Part shown: in pieces, positions 8,318-17,478 of the stretch
Layout: the number at the start of each line of letters is the position of its first letter
Position numbering within the stretch: position 1 is the first letter of the stretch
From: an uncultured Ferrovum sp.
Lineage (GTDB): Bacteria; Pseudomonadota; Gammaproteobacteria; Burkholderiales; Ferrovaceae
NCBI GenBank assembly: GCA_903893215.1
Contig: CAITLJ010000054.1
Coordinates: 1-64,000 of the forward strand
Direction of reading: 5' to 3'
Length of the DNA stretch: 64,000 nucleotides
Program-made: the position numbers and the translations under genes
The notes under the pieces: generated by a model
What the model was told of the DNA's origin: nothing
Database searches by the model: none
The model's input: only the letters and a program-made list of their open reading frames with translations

Positions 8318-10357
8318 ATGACCAGACGCCCGGGCCAGAACCAGTTGCACATTGTCCGCGGGGGGGGCGCCGGTCTGGCGGGTTGGGGTGCCGGTCGGCG
8401 CGGATTGACCCGATGGCTGTCCGGTCTGGCCTTTTTGCTGGGTGGTTGGGTGCAGGTGTTGGGCGGTTCGACCTCAGCTGAATTGCCACGTGCACCGGCA
8501 GCCCCAACCCGGCTGGTTGCCACGGCGCCAGCCCGCTGGGTGCAGGCCATTCCTATGCCTGCGGGGGGCGCCGCCGACCTCACCGAACGGGTGCGCGCGT
8601 GCGTGGCCTGTCACGGCAAGGAAGGCCGTGCCAGCCCGGGCGGCTATCTGCCACGCATCGCCGGCAAACCCGCCGAATACCTTTACCATCAGCTGCTCAA
8701 CTTCCGCAGTGGTGCGCGACGGAATGCCGCCATGCAGCAGATGGTCGCGCCGCTGTCCGATGCGTATCTGCACGAGATGGCGGCATACTTTGCCGGCCTT
8801 GAAGTGCCTTACCCACTCCCCGAATCGGTCGATGTTCCCGCCGCTGCACTGGCCCGTGGCCGGCGCCTGGTGCAGGACGGCAACCCGGGCGCGCATGTGC
8901 CGGCGTGCGCCGCCTGTCACGGCGAGCGCTTGACCGGTCGCCTGCCAGCCATCCCCGGCCTGCTTGGGCTGCCACGCGACTACCTGAATGCCCAGTTGCA
9001 GGGCTGGCGGCAGGGACTGCGTCACGCACACAACCCCGACTGCATGGCGCAGGTGGCGACGCGGCTGGCACCAGACGACATCAGCGCGGCCAGCGCATGG
9101 CTGGCGGCGCAGCCGGTGCCCGGCGACCCGCATCCGGCACCGGCGGATGGCAAACCTTTGCCCCTGCAGTGTGGCAGTCAGGTGGCCATGCCGGTCAGCG
9201 CACCGCCGACCTGGCAGGCCGAAGCGGCGATGCAGTCTGCTGATCCGGTTGCCCGCGGTGCCTACCTTGCCCGGGCAGGCAACTGCGCCAGCTGCCATAC
9301 CCGCCCAGGGGGGGGGCCCTACGCTGGAGGACGGGCGATCGAGACGCCGTTTGGTGCCGTCTACACGTCCAATCTCACCCCGGATACCACGCTGGGTCTT
9401 GGTCGCTGGACCGCCGATGACTTCTGGCGGGCCATGCATGAAGGGCGCTCGCGCGATGGCCATGCCCTCTATCCTGCATTTCCGTATCCCTACTACACCC
9501 AGCTTAGCCGGCCCGACAGCGACGCGCTGTTTGCGTGGTTGCGTACCCTGCCATCCGTGTCGCAGGCCACGCCGGCCAACACCCTGCGCTTTCCCTACAA
9601 CTCCGGGCTGGCGCTGTGGACCTGGCGTCAGCTGTATTTCCGTCCCGGCAGTTTCGTGCCGACATCCAATCGCAGCGCGGCATGGAATCGCGGCGCGTAT
9701 CTGGTGCGCGGTGCCGGTCATTGCGGCGCCTGTCATACACCGCGCGACCGTCTGGGCGGCGAGCGGAGCGGTCTTGAGCTGGCGGGTGGTGTGGTGTCCG
9801 GCCAAGCCTGGTATGCACCTGCGCTGCATCCGGACAATGTGCCGGGACAACCCCCCGTGCTGGATCAGCAGGACATTCGCCTGTTGCTAAGCGGTGGTGT
9901 CGCGCAGCACCAGGCCGGCGGTGGTCCGATGGCCGAGGTGATTGCCGATGGAACGGCCTGGCTCACCGACGATGATCGTGCCGCGATCACCACTTACCTT
10001 GCCAGCCTGGAAGCGCTGGCCGTGCCCGGTTCGGGCAAGCTGCAAGCCGGCCACCGCATTTATCAGCGTGAATGTGAAACGTGTCACGGTCCAGCGGGCG
10101 CCGGGCAGGCGGCACGCTACCCGGCCCTGGCTGGCAGCCGCAGTGTCACCCTGCCCAGAGCGGTCAACAGCCTGCAGCGCGTGCTCAACGGTGGCTATGC
10201 GCCCGCCACGGCGGTCAACCCGCGTCCGTTCGGCATGCCGCCGTATCGGCAGAAGCTGAACAACGAAGAGATTGCCGCAGTGACCACTTACATCCGTCAA
10301 TCGTGGGGCAATGCGGCGGGTGATGTCAGCCCGGACGAGGTCGATGCCTTGCGCTGA
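8318..10357 (+). CDS. Five-heme c-type cytochrome, fused c4-like and AdhB-like
   Basis: 679 residues with five CXXCH sites: CVACH (95), CAACH (197), CASCH (323), CGACH (469) and CETCH (586). A hydrophobic N-terminal span (RWLSGLAFLLGGWVQVLGG) would export it for heme attachment in the periplasm. The first two hemes sit in a cytochrome c4-like arrangement (ACHGKEGRAS, then PRIAGKPAEYLYHQLLNF). From about 310 the sequence resembles the triheme subunit of membrane alcohol/gluconate dehydrogenases (PGGGPYAGGRAIETPFGAVY, TSNLTPD). It is therefore probably a fusion that passes electrons from a periplasmic dehydrogenase onward; no dehydrogenase gene is adjacent. The gene contains G-tracts of 8 (8360-8367) and 9 (9308-9316). 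A longer in-frame extension upstream overlaps cysS and is rejected. Confidence 0.88.
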   Translation: MTRRPGQNQLHIVRGGGAGLAGWGAGRRGLTRWLSGLAFLLGGWVQVLGGSTSAELPRAPAAPTRLVATAPARWVQAIPMPAGGAADLTERVRACVACHGKEGRASPGGYLPRIAGKPAEYLYHQLLNFRSGARRNAAMQQMVAPLSDAYLHEMAAYFAGLEVPYPLPESVDVPAAALARGRRLVQDGNPGAHVPACAACHGERLTGRLPAIPGLLGLPRDYLNAQLQGWRQGLRHAHNPDCMAQVATRLAPDDISAASAWLAAQPVPGDPHPAPADGKPLPLQCGSQVAMPVSAPPTWQAEAAMQSADPVARGAYLARAGNCASCHTRPGGGPYAGGRAIETPFGAVYTSNLTPDTTLGLGRWTADDFWRAMHEGRSRDGHALYPAFPYPYYTQLSRPDSDALFAWLRTLPSVSQATPANTLRFPYNSGLALWTWRQLYFRPGSFVPTSNRSAAWNRGAYLVRGAGHCGACHTPRDRLGGERSGLELAGGVVSGQAWYAPALHPDNVPGQPPVLDQQDIRLLLSGGVAQHQAGGGPMAEVIADGTAWLTDDDRAAITTYLASLEALAVPGSGKLQAGHRIYQRECETCHGPAGAGQAARYPALAGSRSVTLPRAVNSLQRVLNGGYAPATAVNPRPFGMPPYRQKLNNEEIAAVTTYIRQSWGNAAGDVSPDEVDALR

Positions 10358-10397
10358 CGGGCCGCGGTGCCAATGCGTCTTGAGGGAGTAAATAACC

Positions 10398-11408
10398 GTG
10401 ATCGTGCGTGACCGGCCTTCGGGCCTGCGACTGTTTTTTGTATTCCGTGGCTCGGTGCTGCAGCGCATCATGGGGGTGCTGGTGGTCAACGTGGTGCTGG
10501 CCACACTGGTGACCTGGAGTGATGGCGATATTTACAGCAGGAAGATCACCCTCACCGCGATTCCGTTTACGCTGATCGGCCTGCCACTGTCGATCTTTCT
10601 GGGCTTTCGCAACAACGCGGCCTACGACCGCTACTGGGAAGGCCGCAAGCTGTGGGGTGAGATTGTGCTGCGTAGTCGCAACTTTGCGCGCCAGTGCCTC
10701 AGCCTGATCGCGCCTGCGCCCGCCGACGGCGACGCGCTGCCCGCCGACGGCGACGCGCTGCCCGCCGACGGCAACGTGCTGTCCGCCGACGGCAACGCGC
10801 TGCCCGCCGCACAGCAGGATGTGCGTGTGCGCATGATCCGCCGCATGGTGGCAGTGGCGCACGCCCTGCGTCACCAGTTGCGCGGTACAGATGCCCGCAG
10901 CGACCTGCAGCCCTTGCTGATCGGGCAGGAATGGCAGGCGCTCGGCCAGGTCAACAGCATCCCCGACTATCTGATGCAGCGGATGGGACAGGATTTGCAG
11001 GCCTGCCTGCAAGCCGGCCGCATCGAGCCTTGTCTGGCCGTCGGCATCGACAACACCCTGTCCGCGATCACCGGGGCAGCGGCATCCTGCGAACGGATCA
11101 AGGGCACGCCCATCCCGTTTTCCTACACGCTGATGCTGCATCGCACCGCCTACCTGTACTGTTTCCTGTTGCCCTTTGGTCTGGTCGACACCATCGGATT
11201 CATGACACCCTTCGTGGTTGGCATCGTGGCCTATACCTTTTTCGGGCTCGACGCGCTGGGCGACGAACTGGAAGAACCGTTTGGCGATTCCCCCAATGAC
11301 CTGGCGCTGACGGCCATCTGCCGCGTGATCGAGATCGACCTGCGCGACGCGCTCGGCGAGGCGCATGGACTGGTGCCGTTCACCCCGGTGGATTACTGCC
11401 TGATGTAG
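10398..11408 (+). CDS. Bestrophin-like (UPF0187) membrane channel
   Basis: 336 residues. The opening RDRPSGLRLFFVFRGSVLQR, two early membrane spans, LSIFLGFRNNAAYDRYWEGR and the late FGLDALGDELEEPFG are the bacterial bestrophin/YneE pattern. Family members are pentameric ion channels in the inner membrane; selectivity cannot be read here. Translation most likely starts at GTG 10398 with GAGGGAG upstream. Between the second span and the cytoplasmic helices it carries four copies of a seven-residue unit (ADGDALP-type) absent from typical members, encoded by a 21-bp tandem repeat. It probably sits in a cytoplasmic loop. Confidence 0.88.
   Translation: MIVRDRPSGLRLFFVFRGSVLQRIMGVLVVNVVLATLVTWSDGDIYSRKITLTAIPFTLIGLPLSIFLGFRNNAAYDRYWEGRKLWGEIVLRSRNFARQCLSLIAPAPADGDALPADGDALPADGNVLSADGNALPAAQQDVRVRMIRRMVAVAHALRHQLRGTDARSDLQPLLIGQEWQALGQVNSIPDYLMQRMGQDLQACLQAGRIEPCLAVGIDNTLSAITGAAASCERIKGTPIPFSYTLMLHRTAYLYCFLLPFGLVDTIGFMTPFVVGIVAYTFFGLDALGDELEEPFGDSPNDLALTAICRVIEIDLRDALGEAHGLVPFTPVDYCLM
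10722..10805. repeat. Four 21-bp tandem repeats inside the bestrophin gene
   Basis: Unit GCCGACGGCGACGCGCTGCC plus C; copies 1 and 2 are identical, 3 and 4 differ by a few substitutions. The 21-bp period preserves the frame (A-D-G-D/N-x-L-P/S). Confidence 0.92.
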
Positions 11409-11541
11409 TCGCGCTGAGCAAGCGCGGCAATGCGCCGGCTGGCCCCTTGTGGGGGTATGCTGTTGCCGGGGCGCAGCAAGGGGGGGCAGGCTGACGCACC
11501 GCGCCATCGGGCCAGGCGGCCTTTTCATTCTTTGCCAATTC

Positions 11542-12381
11542 ATGAGCACGCTTTTGCTGAAAGTTCTTCCGTCACTGCTGGTCTTGCTGTTCGTACCCCT
11601 CAGCGCGCTGGCAGGCCCCCCCTTCATCACCGATGATCCCGAGCCCGTGGAGCGCCACCACTGGGAGTTCAACAACGCTGTCACGCTGACGCATGACCAG
11701 TCCGGCACCACTGGCAGCGCCCCCAATGTCGATGTCAATTACGGTGTGATGCCGGGCGTCCAGTTGCACGTGCAGCCACAACTGGCCTATGCCAGTGCGC
11801 CCGGCCTGCGCAGCTTCGGGGCAGGTGACAGTGAGTTCGGCGTCAAATGGCGGCTCACGCCCGGTGCGGATGGTGGCGAGGGCGATGGCGCTGCGGCTGG
11901 CAAGGGGGATGACAATGGCGCTGTCGCCATGCCCGGCGACGTTGGCGAAACGGCTGGCAGCGGCGGCTGGATGATCAGCCTGTACCCGCTGCTCGATGTG
12001 CCCACCGGCGATGCAAAACGCAATCTTGGCGCCGGTGTTACCAGCGTGTTCCTGCCGGTGTGGTTCCAGCGCACGTTTGGCCGCTGGACTGCCTACGGTG
12101 GCGGCGGTTACCGGCGCACCCAGGGCAGCGATAATCGCAACACCTGGGCAGGTGGCTGGGTGATGCTGTATGCGTTTTCCGAGGGCCTGAGCCTGGGCGG
12201 CGAGGTGTATGGCAACACCGCAGCCACCTCCGGCGGGCGCGCGTCGGTGGGCTTCAACCTTGGTGGCAGCCTGGCGCTCGCCAGCGACTACAACCTGCTG
12301 TTTTCCGCCGGGCGTGGATTGCGCAATGTGGCAGCCACCAACCAGGCCTCGGTCTGTCTGGCCTTGCAGGTATTGCGCTGA
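11542..12381 (+). CDS. Putative outer-membrane beta-barrel protein
   Basis: 279 residues: a signal peptide (LLKVLPSLLVLLFVPLSALA) is followed by GPPFITDDPEPVERHHWEFN, a pattern I associate with the phenol-degradation MetA-like/transporter-type barrel family. Later stretches alternate hydrophobic and polar residues with Gly/aromatic turns (TAYGGGGYRRTQG, GEVYGNTAATSGGRASVGFN) as expected for outer-membrane strands. A Gly/Asp-rich insert (about 110-145) is probably a surface loop. The ATG at 11542 is chosen because it begins the signal peptide. The substrate is unknown. It converges with the next gene after 12 bp. Confidence 0.7.
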   Translation: MSTLLLKVLPSLLVLLFVPLSALAGPPFITDDPEPVERHHWEFNNAVTLTHDQSGTTGSAPNVDVNYGVMPGVQLHVQPQLAYASAPGLRSFGAGDSEFGVKWRLTPGADGGEGDGAAAGKGDDNGAVAMPGDVGETAGSGGWMISLYPLLDVPTGDAKRNLGAGVTSVFLPVWFQRTFGRWTAYGGGGYRRTQGSDNRNTWAGGWVMLYAFSEGLSLGGEVYGNTAATSGGRASVGFNLGGSLALASDYNLLFSAGRGLRNVAATNQASVCLALQVLR

Positions 12382-12393
12382 TCGCCATGCACT

Positions 12394-13317
12394 TCAGCTT
12401 GGATCGCCGGTCAGTTCAGCCAGCTCTGCCTCGCTGAATCCTGCCGCGCGGCGGGCGGAAATATTGAACGGTCCCTTCAGTCGGGGCGCATGGTACTGCG
12501 CGGCCAGCGCGTGATAGGTGGATTCCACCGCGCAACCGCGCCCGGCACACAGCCAGCGATACCAGTGATTGCCGATGGCCACATGGCCGATCTCATCCGC
12601 CAGGATGCGGTCCAGGATCAGCGCGCCAGCCTCATCACCGGCGGCAGACAGCCGTGCGCGCATCGGGGGTGAGGCATCCAGCCCGCGCGCCTCCAGCGTG
12701 CGCGGCACCAGTGCGAGTCGCGCCAGCACGTCGTGCCGGGTGCGGTACGCCATTTCCCACAGGCCATCATGCGCAGCGAATTCGCCGTAGGTATGGCCAA
12801 GCGATATCAGGTGCGATTGCAGCAGCCCGAAGTGCAGTGCCTCCTCGCCCGCCACCTTGATCCAGTCCAGGTAGAACGCGGCCGGCATGCCGGCAAAGCG
12901 CCAGACCACATCCAGTGCGAGGTCGATGGCATTGGCCTCGATGTGCGCCACGGCATGCAGCAGCGCGGCGCGCCCGACAGGTGAGCCGAACTTGCGTTTT
13001 GGTACCCGATCCGGCGCCACCAGCAGCGGCCTCGCCGGGCGTCCGGGTTGGTCCGGGGCCGGCAGGAACGTGCACTGCAGATCCAGTCGTGGTGCCAGAC
13101 TGTCTGCTGGTTTGGCGGCGAGCGGGATATCCGCACCATCGCCAACCTCGCCAACCCCGCCAACCCCGCCAACCCCGCTGTTTGCGCCTGCGGCCCACAG
13201 GCCGCTTGCTGCGTCTGCCAGGGCGGCAGTCAGTGCGCATTTGCGCTGCAGGTCGGGGCACAAAAAAGCCTGCAGCGCCCTGGCACGCAGTTCGCTGCAG
13301 GCGGGGGGCTGGGTCAC
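12394..13317 (-). CDS. Ferritin-like DUF455 family protein
   Basis: 307 residues. The core (HAVAHIEANAIDLALDVVWR, AGEEALHFGLLQSHL, and LADEIGHVAIGNHWYRWLC) places Glu and His residues in the repeated ExxH pattern of di-iron ferritin-like helical bundles; I recall this as the DUF455 family. The role is unknown. GTG at 13317 is used as the start, with GGAGATCCAGG in front. It lies 22 bp after dnaJ in the same direction, so it may be transcribed with the chaperone genes. Residues around 47-58 are a GVGGVGGVG tract from a 9-bp tandem repeat. Confidence 0.82.
   Translation of the reverse strand: MTQPPACSELRARALQAFLCPDLQRKCALTAALADAASGLWAAGANSGVGGVGGVGEVGDGADIPLAAKPADSLAPRLDLQCTFLPAPDQPGRPARPLLVAPDRVPKRKFGSPVGRAALLHAVAHIEANAIDLALDVVWRFAGMPAAFYLDWIKVAGEEALHFGLLQSHLISLGHTYGEFAAHDGLWEMAYRTRHDVLARLALVPRTLEARGLDASPPMRARLSAAGDEAGALILDRILADEIGHVAIGNHWYRWLCAGRGCAVESTYHALAAQYHAPRLKGPFNISARRAAGFSEAELAELTGDPS
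13142..13177. repeat. Four 9-bp tandem repeats in the DUF455 gene
   Basis: CCAACCTCG once, then CCAACCCCG three times on the plus strand; in the gene it encodes Gly-Val/Glu-Gly triplets. Confidence 0.9.
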
Positions 13318-13339
13318 CCCTGGATCTCCCGCGGCACGA

Positions 13340-14479
13340 TCACTCGGGCGCGAAGAATGCCTTTACCTTGTCCATCCAGGACTTGGCACGCGGGTTATGG
13401 CTGTCATCGGACCGATTGATGGCATCCAGTTCGCGCAGCAATTCTTTCTGGCGTTCGCTCAGCTTGACCGGGGTTTCCACCACCACATGGCACATCAGGT
13501 CGCCGTGGCCAGCACCACGCAAGGCCTTGATGCCCTTGCCACGCAGGCGGAATACCTGGCCGGTCTGGGTTTCTGCCGGAATGCGCAGCTTGGCGTGGCC
13601 TTCCAGGGTGGGGATTTCGATTTCGCCACCCAGCGCCGCGGTACTGAAGCTGACCGGCATTTCGCAATGCAGGTCATTTTTCTCGCGCTGGAACACGGCG
13701 TGCTGGCGGATCTGCACCACCACGTAGAGGTCGCCCGGCGGCGCGCCGGCAGAACCGGCTTCACCCTCGCCATTCAGGCGGATGCGATCGCCTTCGTCGA
13801 TGCCGGCCGGAATCTTGACCGACAGCGTCTTGGTCTTGCGCGTACGGCCGGCGCCGGAACACGTAGCGCACGGACTGGCAATGATCTTGCCGTTACCATG
13901 GCAACGTGGACAGGTTTGCTGGATGGAAAAGAAGCCTTGCTGGATGCGCACCTGACCACGACCGTCGCAGGTGGTGCAGGTGACCGGCGAGGTGCCCGGC
14001 TTGGCGCCGGTACCCGAGCAGGTCTCGCATATTTCGGTAGTGGGCACCCGGATGCGGGTTTCGGTGCCGCGCGCGGCCTCCTCCAGTCCGATCTCCAGGT
14101 TGTAGCGCAGGTCGGCACCACGGTAGGGGCCGTTACGCCCCCGTCCACCACCCCCACCGCCGCCGCCGAACAGGTCGCCAAAGATGTCACCAAACGCTTC
14201 GGCAAAATTGCCGCCCGCACCAAAGCCGGGCCCACCCCCGCCACCTGCCTGCTGCTCCACTCCGGCATGACCATAGCGGTCATACGCGGCCCGCTTGTCG
14301 GCATCCGAGAGAATCTCGTAGGCCTCCTTGGCTTCCTTGAACAGCCCCTCCGCCTTCGGATTGTCCGGATTGCGGTCGGGGTGGTGTTTCATGGCCAGCT
14401 TTTTGTAGGCCTTCTTGATGTCTTCGTCCGGAGCATCACGATTGAGGCCCAGGACTTCATACAGGTCGCGTTTGCTCAT
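13340..14479 (-). CDS. dnaJ: Chaperone protein DnaJ
   Basis: 379 residues, the family length. Co-chaperone that stimulates DnaK ATPase and hands over unfolded proteins in the cytoplasm. Order: J domain with [10 protein letters not shown] (HPD, residues about 33-35), a Gly/Phe-rich segment ([14 protein letters not shown]), the zinc domain with four repeats [24 protein letters not shown] and CATCSGAG, then the C-terminal substrate-binding region. It begins 4 bp after the dnaK stop, so the two are co-transcribed and probably translationally coupled. Confidence 0.98.
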   Translation of the reverse strand: MSKRDLYEVLGLNRDAPDEDIKKAYKKLAMKHHPDRNPDNPKAEGLFKEAKEAYEILSDADKRAAYDRYGHAGVEQQAGGGGGPGFGAGGNFAEAFGDIFGDLFGGGGGGGGRGRNGPYRGADLRYNLEIGLEEAARGTETRIRVPTTEICETCSGTGAKPGTSPVTCTTCDGRGQVRIQQGFFSIQQTCPRCHGNGKIIASPCATCSGAGRTRKTKTLSVKIPAGIDEGDRIRLNGEGEAGSAGAPPGDLYVVVQIRQHAVFQREKNDLHCEMPVSFSTAALGGEIEIPTLEGHAKLRIPAETQTGQVFRLRGKGIKALRGAGHGDLMCHVVVETPVKLSERQKELLRELDAINRSDDSHNPRAKSWMDKVKAFFAPE

Positions 14480-14483
14480 CAGT

Positions 14484-16451
14484 TCAGGCCTTGCCCGGAT
14501 CCTTCACTTCTTCGAATTCGGCATCGACCACATTGTCCTTGCCGTCTGCACTGCTGGCACCATGGCCGCCACCGGCATGACCACCACCGCTGCTGCCGCC
14601 GGCGTGGTTGCCCGCGCTGGCTGCACCGTCGTCGGTCTGAGCGTACATGCGTTCGGCCAGCTTGTGCGAGGCTTCCTGCAAGGCTTCGCTTTTTGCATTG
14701 ATTGCCGCCACATCATCCGACTTCTGCGCGTCGCGGGCTTCGGTCAGCGCGCTTTCGACCTTGGCCTTTTCGTCTTCGCTCAGGCTGTCGCCGTGGTCCT
14801 TGACCATCTTTTCGACCGAGTGGATCAGCGCTTCCAGACCATTGCGCGCATTGATCATTTCGAGAGCCTTCTTGTCTTCCTCGGCATGCTCTTCGGCATC
14901 ACGCACCATGCGCTGGATTTCTTCTTCGGTCAGGCCGGAGTTGGCCTTGATGGTGATCTTGCTTTCCTTGCCGGAGGCCTTGTCCTTGGCGCTGACGTGC
15001 ACGTTGCCGTTGGCATCGATGTCAAAGGTGACTTCGATCTGCGGCGTGCCACGTGGTGCCGGGGGAATATCCCCCAGGTTGAACTGGCCCAGGCTCTTGT
15101 TGCCGGAAGCCATTTCGCGCTCACCCTGCAGCACATGGATGGTCACCGCAGACTGGTTGTCGTCTGCAGTGGAGAATACCTGCGAAGCGCGCGTGGGCAC
15201 CGTGGTGTTCTTGGCGATCAGGCGCGTCATCACGCCGCCCAGGGTCTCGATGCCCAGCGACAGCGGCGTCACGTCGAGCAGCACCACGTCCTTCACGTCG
15301 CCCTGCAGCACGCCACCCTGGATAGCGGCACCGACGGCAACTGCTTCGTCCGGGTTCACGTCGCGGCGCGGTTCGCGGCCGAAGAACTCCTTCACCGCTT
15401 CCTGCACCTTCGGCATGCGCGTCTGGCCACCGACCAGGATCACGTCAGAGATGTCCGACACCTTCACGCCGGCGTCCTTGATGGCCACTTCGCAGGGCTT
15501 CATGGTGCGGGCAATCAGGTCTTCCACCAGGCTTTCCAGCTTGGCGCGGGTGAGTTTGACAGCCAGGTGCTTCGGTCCGGTGGCATCTGCCGTGATGTAG
15601 GGCAGGTTGACCTCGGTCTGCGCCGATGACGACAGTTCGATCTTGGCCTTTTCGGCGGCATCCTTCAGGCGTTGCAGGGCCAGCACATCCTTGCGCAGGT
15701 CCACGGTATTGGTCTTCTGGAATTCGTCCGCCAGGAAGTCGATGATGCGCAGGTCGAAGTCTTCGCCACCCAGAAAGGTATCGCCGTTGGTCGACAGCAC
15801 CTCAAAGGCGTGTTCGCCATCAATTTCCGAGATTTCGATGATCGACACGTCGAAGGTGCCGCCACCCAGGTCATACACCGCAATCTTGCGGTCGCCTTCC
15901 TGTTTGTCCATGCCGAAGGCTACCGCTGCGGCGGTCGGCTCATTGATGATGCGCTTTACGTCCAGACCGGCAATCCGGCCGGCGTCCTTGGTGGCCTGAC
16001 GCTGCGAGTCATTGAAGTACGCCGGCACCGTGATCACCGCTTCGGTGACTTCCTCGCCCAGATAGTCCTCGGCGGTCTTCTTCATCTTGCGCAGCACTTC
16101 GGCCGACACCTGCGGCGGGGCCATCTGCTTGCCGCGGGCTTCCACCCAGGCGTCGCCATTGTTGGCCTTGACGATGGTGTAGGGCACCATGCCCTTGTCC
16201 TTCTGCACCATCTCTTCGTCAAAACGACGGCCGATCAGACGCTTGACCGCAAACAGGGTATTGGCGGGGTTGGTGATGGCCTGGCGCTTGGCGGGAGCAC
16301 CCACCAGCACTTCGCCGTCTTCCATGTAGGCCACGATAGAGGGTGTGGTGCGCGCGCCTTCGGCGTTCTCGATCACCTTCGGTACGCCGTTTTCAATGAC
16401 GGATACGCAGGAGTTGGTGGTACCCAGGTCGATGCCAATGATCTTGCCCAT
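14484..16451 (-). CDS. dnaK: Chaperone protein DnaK (Hsp70)
   Basis: 655 residues. ATP-dependent Hsp70 that binds exposed hydrophobic peptides and works with DnaJ and GrpE. Visible signatures: [11 protein letters not shown] near the start, [16 protein letters not shown] in the ATPase domain, [14 protein letters not shown], and the substrate-binding domain from about 390 ([19 protein letters not shown]). The C-terminal Gly/Ala/His-rich tail ends in the conserved EFEEVKD-type motif. A sigma-32-like promoter lies just upstream within the grpE-dnaK gap, in addition to the one ahead of grpE. Confidence 0.99.
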   Translation of the reverse strand: MGKIIGIDLGTTNSCVSVIENGVPKVIENAEGARTTPSIVAYMEDGEVLVGAPAKRQAITNPANTLFAVKRLIGRRFDEEMVQKDKGMVPYTIVKANNGDAWVEARGKQMAPPQVSAEVLRKMKKTAEDYLGEEVTEAVITVPAYFNDSQRQATKDAGRIAGLDVKRIINEPTAAAVAFGMDKQEGDRKIAVYDLGGGTFDVSIIEISEIDGEHAFEVLSTNGDTFLGGEDFDLRIIDFLADEFQKTNTVDLRKDVLALQRLKDAAEKAKIELSSSAQTEVNLPYITADATGPKHLAVKLTRAKLESLVEDLIARTMKPCEVAIKDAGVKVSDISDVILVGGQTRMPKVQEAVKEFFGREPRRDVNPDEAVAVGAAIQGGVLQGDVKDVVLLDVTPLSLGIETLGGVMTRLIAKNTTVPTRASQVFSTADDNQSAVTIHVLQGEREMASGNKSLGQFNLGDIPPAPRGTPQIEVTFDIDANGNVHVSAKDKASGKESKITIKANSGLTEEEIQRMVRDAEEHAEEDKKALEMINARNGLEALIHSVEKMVKDHGDSLSEDEKAKVESALTEARDAQKSDDVAAINAKSEALQEASHKLAERMYAQTDDGAASAGNHAGGSSGGGHAGGGHGASSADGKDNVVDAEFEEVKDPGKA

Positions 16452-16491
16452 GATTGTGTGTTCCTCAGCGACAAACGTTGTAATGAATGCT

Positions 16492-16519
16492 AATTGGGGG
16501 AGAACCCGGCCATTTCAAG
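16492..16519 (-). promoter_or_regulatory. Sigma-32-type heat-shock promoter for dnaK
   Basis: On the minus strand CTTGAAA (16519-16513) is followed after 13 bp by CCCCAATT (16499-16492), close to the sigma-32 consensus CTTGAAA-N(11-16)-CCCCATNT. It sits 41 bp before the dnaK start and would allow heat induction of dnaK-dnaJ independently of grpE. Confidence 0.65.
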
Positions 16520-16597
16520 GGCCGCGGACGCATTCCTTGCGCCGGTGACCTCCAGCGGGATGACAATTGCCGGTACGCCGCCGCCCTGGCCGGTGGT

Positions 16598-17170
16598 TCA
16601 GCTACCCGTGCGCGCCTTGGCCACGGTGACGAAAGCCGGACGCAGCACCCGTTCGTGCAGGGCGTACCCTTTCTGCAACACGGACAGCACGGTATTGGGC
16701 ACTTCGTCGCTTTCCAGCGCCGAAATCGCCTGATGGCGGTTGGGGTCGAACTTGTCGCCGGCCGGGGCGATTTCCAGCACGTTGAATTTTTCCAGCACGC
16801 CCGAAAGCTGACGCAAGGTGAGTTCCATACCGTTGCGGTAGGCGTCCACATCGCCCTGCTGAACGCTGAGGCCGGCTTCCAGGCTGTCCTTCACGGCGAT
16901 CAGTTCGATGGCAAAGCTTTCCAGCGCGTACTTGCGGGCCGCCTGCAGGTCCTGGCTGGCACGCTTGCGTACGTTGTCGGTCTCCGCCTTGGCGCGCAGG
17001 AACGCGTCATGCTGATCGCGCGCCAAGGCTTCGGCGGCTGCCAGACGGGCCTCCAGACCGCCTTCCTCGTAGGTCACACCGGCTGGCTCAGTCGTATCTG
17101 GGTTTTGGGTATCCGCGGCGTTGACTGCGGACGCCGGATCGATGTCGGGCGTGGTGTTTTGATCCTGCAT
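16598..17170 (-). CDS. grpE: Nucleotide exchange factor GrpE
   Basis: 190 residues. It releases ADP from DnaK. The acidic, disordered N-terminus (about 1-40) leads into the long dimerisation helix (LRAKAETDNVRKRASQDL) and the C-terminal beta domain with HQAISALESDEVPNTVLSVL and LRPAFVTVAKA, standard for the family. The first gene of the heat-shock cluster grpE-dnaK-dnaJ; a sigma-32-type promoter precedes it. The 146-bp gap to dnaK holds the second promoter. Confidence 0.97.
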   Translation of the reverse strand: MQDQNTTPDIDPASAVNAADTQNPDTTEPAGVTYEEGGLEARLAAAEALARDQHDAFLRAKAETDNVRKRASQDLQAARKYALESFAIELIAVKDSLEAGLSVQQGDVDAYRNGMELTLRQLSGVLEKFNVLEIAPAGDKFDPNRHQAISALESDEVPNTVLSVLQKGYALHERVLRPAFVTVAKARTGS

Positions 17171-17208
17171 GAGGGGCTCTCCGGAGTGAATTCAACAAAC
17201 TGACCGTC

Positions 17209-17237
17209 AGATGGGCCCGTTGGGCAGGGCTTTCAAG
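17209..17237 (-). promoter_or_regulatory. Sigma-32-type heat-shock promoter for grpE
   Basis: Minus strand: CTTGAAA (17237-17231), 14-bp spacer, GCCCATCT (17216-17209), one base off the -10 consensus CCCCATNT. The -10 ends 38 bp before the grpE ATG. A second CTTGAAA at 17272-17266 lacks a properly spaced -10. Confidence 0.72.
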
Positions 17238-17424
17238 AGGGGGTGTGGTAAAAAAACGACGTAGCTTTCAAGCGACGTTTGTTTTTGCGCCGGTCTTAAG
17301 CATTCGCGGGCAAGGCGCATGGAATGCGGCACCGCCGCATGATGTTGCAAGATGTGACCCCTTGCGTCAGTTCGTTACACCTTTGCGGCAAGCGATCCGC
17401 TACAAAACGAGCGTTGACGGGCCT

Positions 17425-17453
17425 TTGGACTGGCGCATGGTTCTTGCTACTGT
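17425..17453 (+). promoter_or_regulatory. Candidate sigma-70 promoter for the 17479 gene
   Basis: TTGGAC (17425-17430), 17-bp spacer, TACTGT (17448-17453). A transcript from here would begin about 20 bases before the ATG at 17479, with AGGA as ribosome binding site. This supports the internal ATG as start over the open frame reaching back to 17245. Confidence 0.4.
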
Positions 17454-17478
17454 GTCACTGACATTTCAGGATCCCGTC

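Noticed and set aside
12887-14701. Long plus-strand frame (604 codons) opposite dnaJ and the DUF455 gene
   Set aside because: Antisense frame of high-GC genes; composition is Gly/Ala/Arg/His-rich with no domain, while both minus-strand genes are certain.
16478-16496. CIRCE-like half site TTAGCATTC upstream of dnaK
   Set aside because: Only one arm matches; the sequence nine bases further does not resemble GAGTGCTAA.
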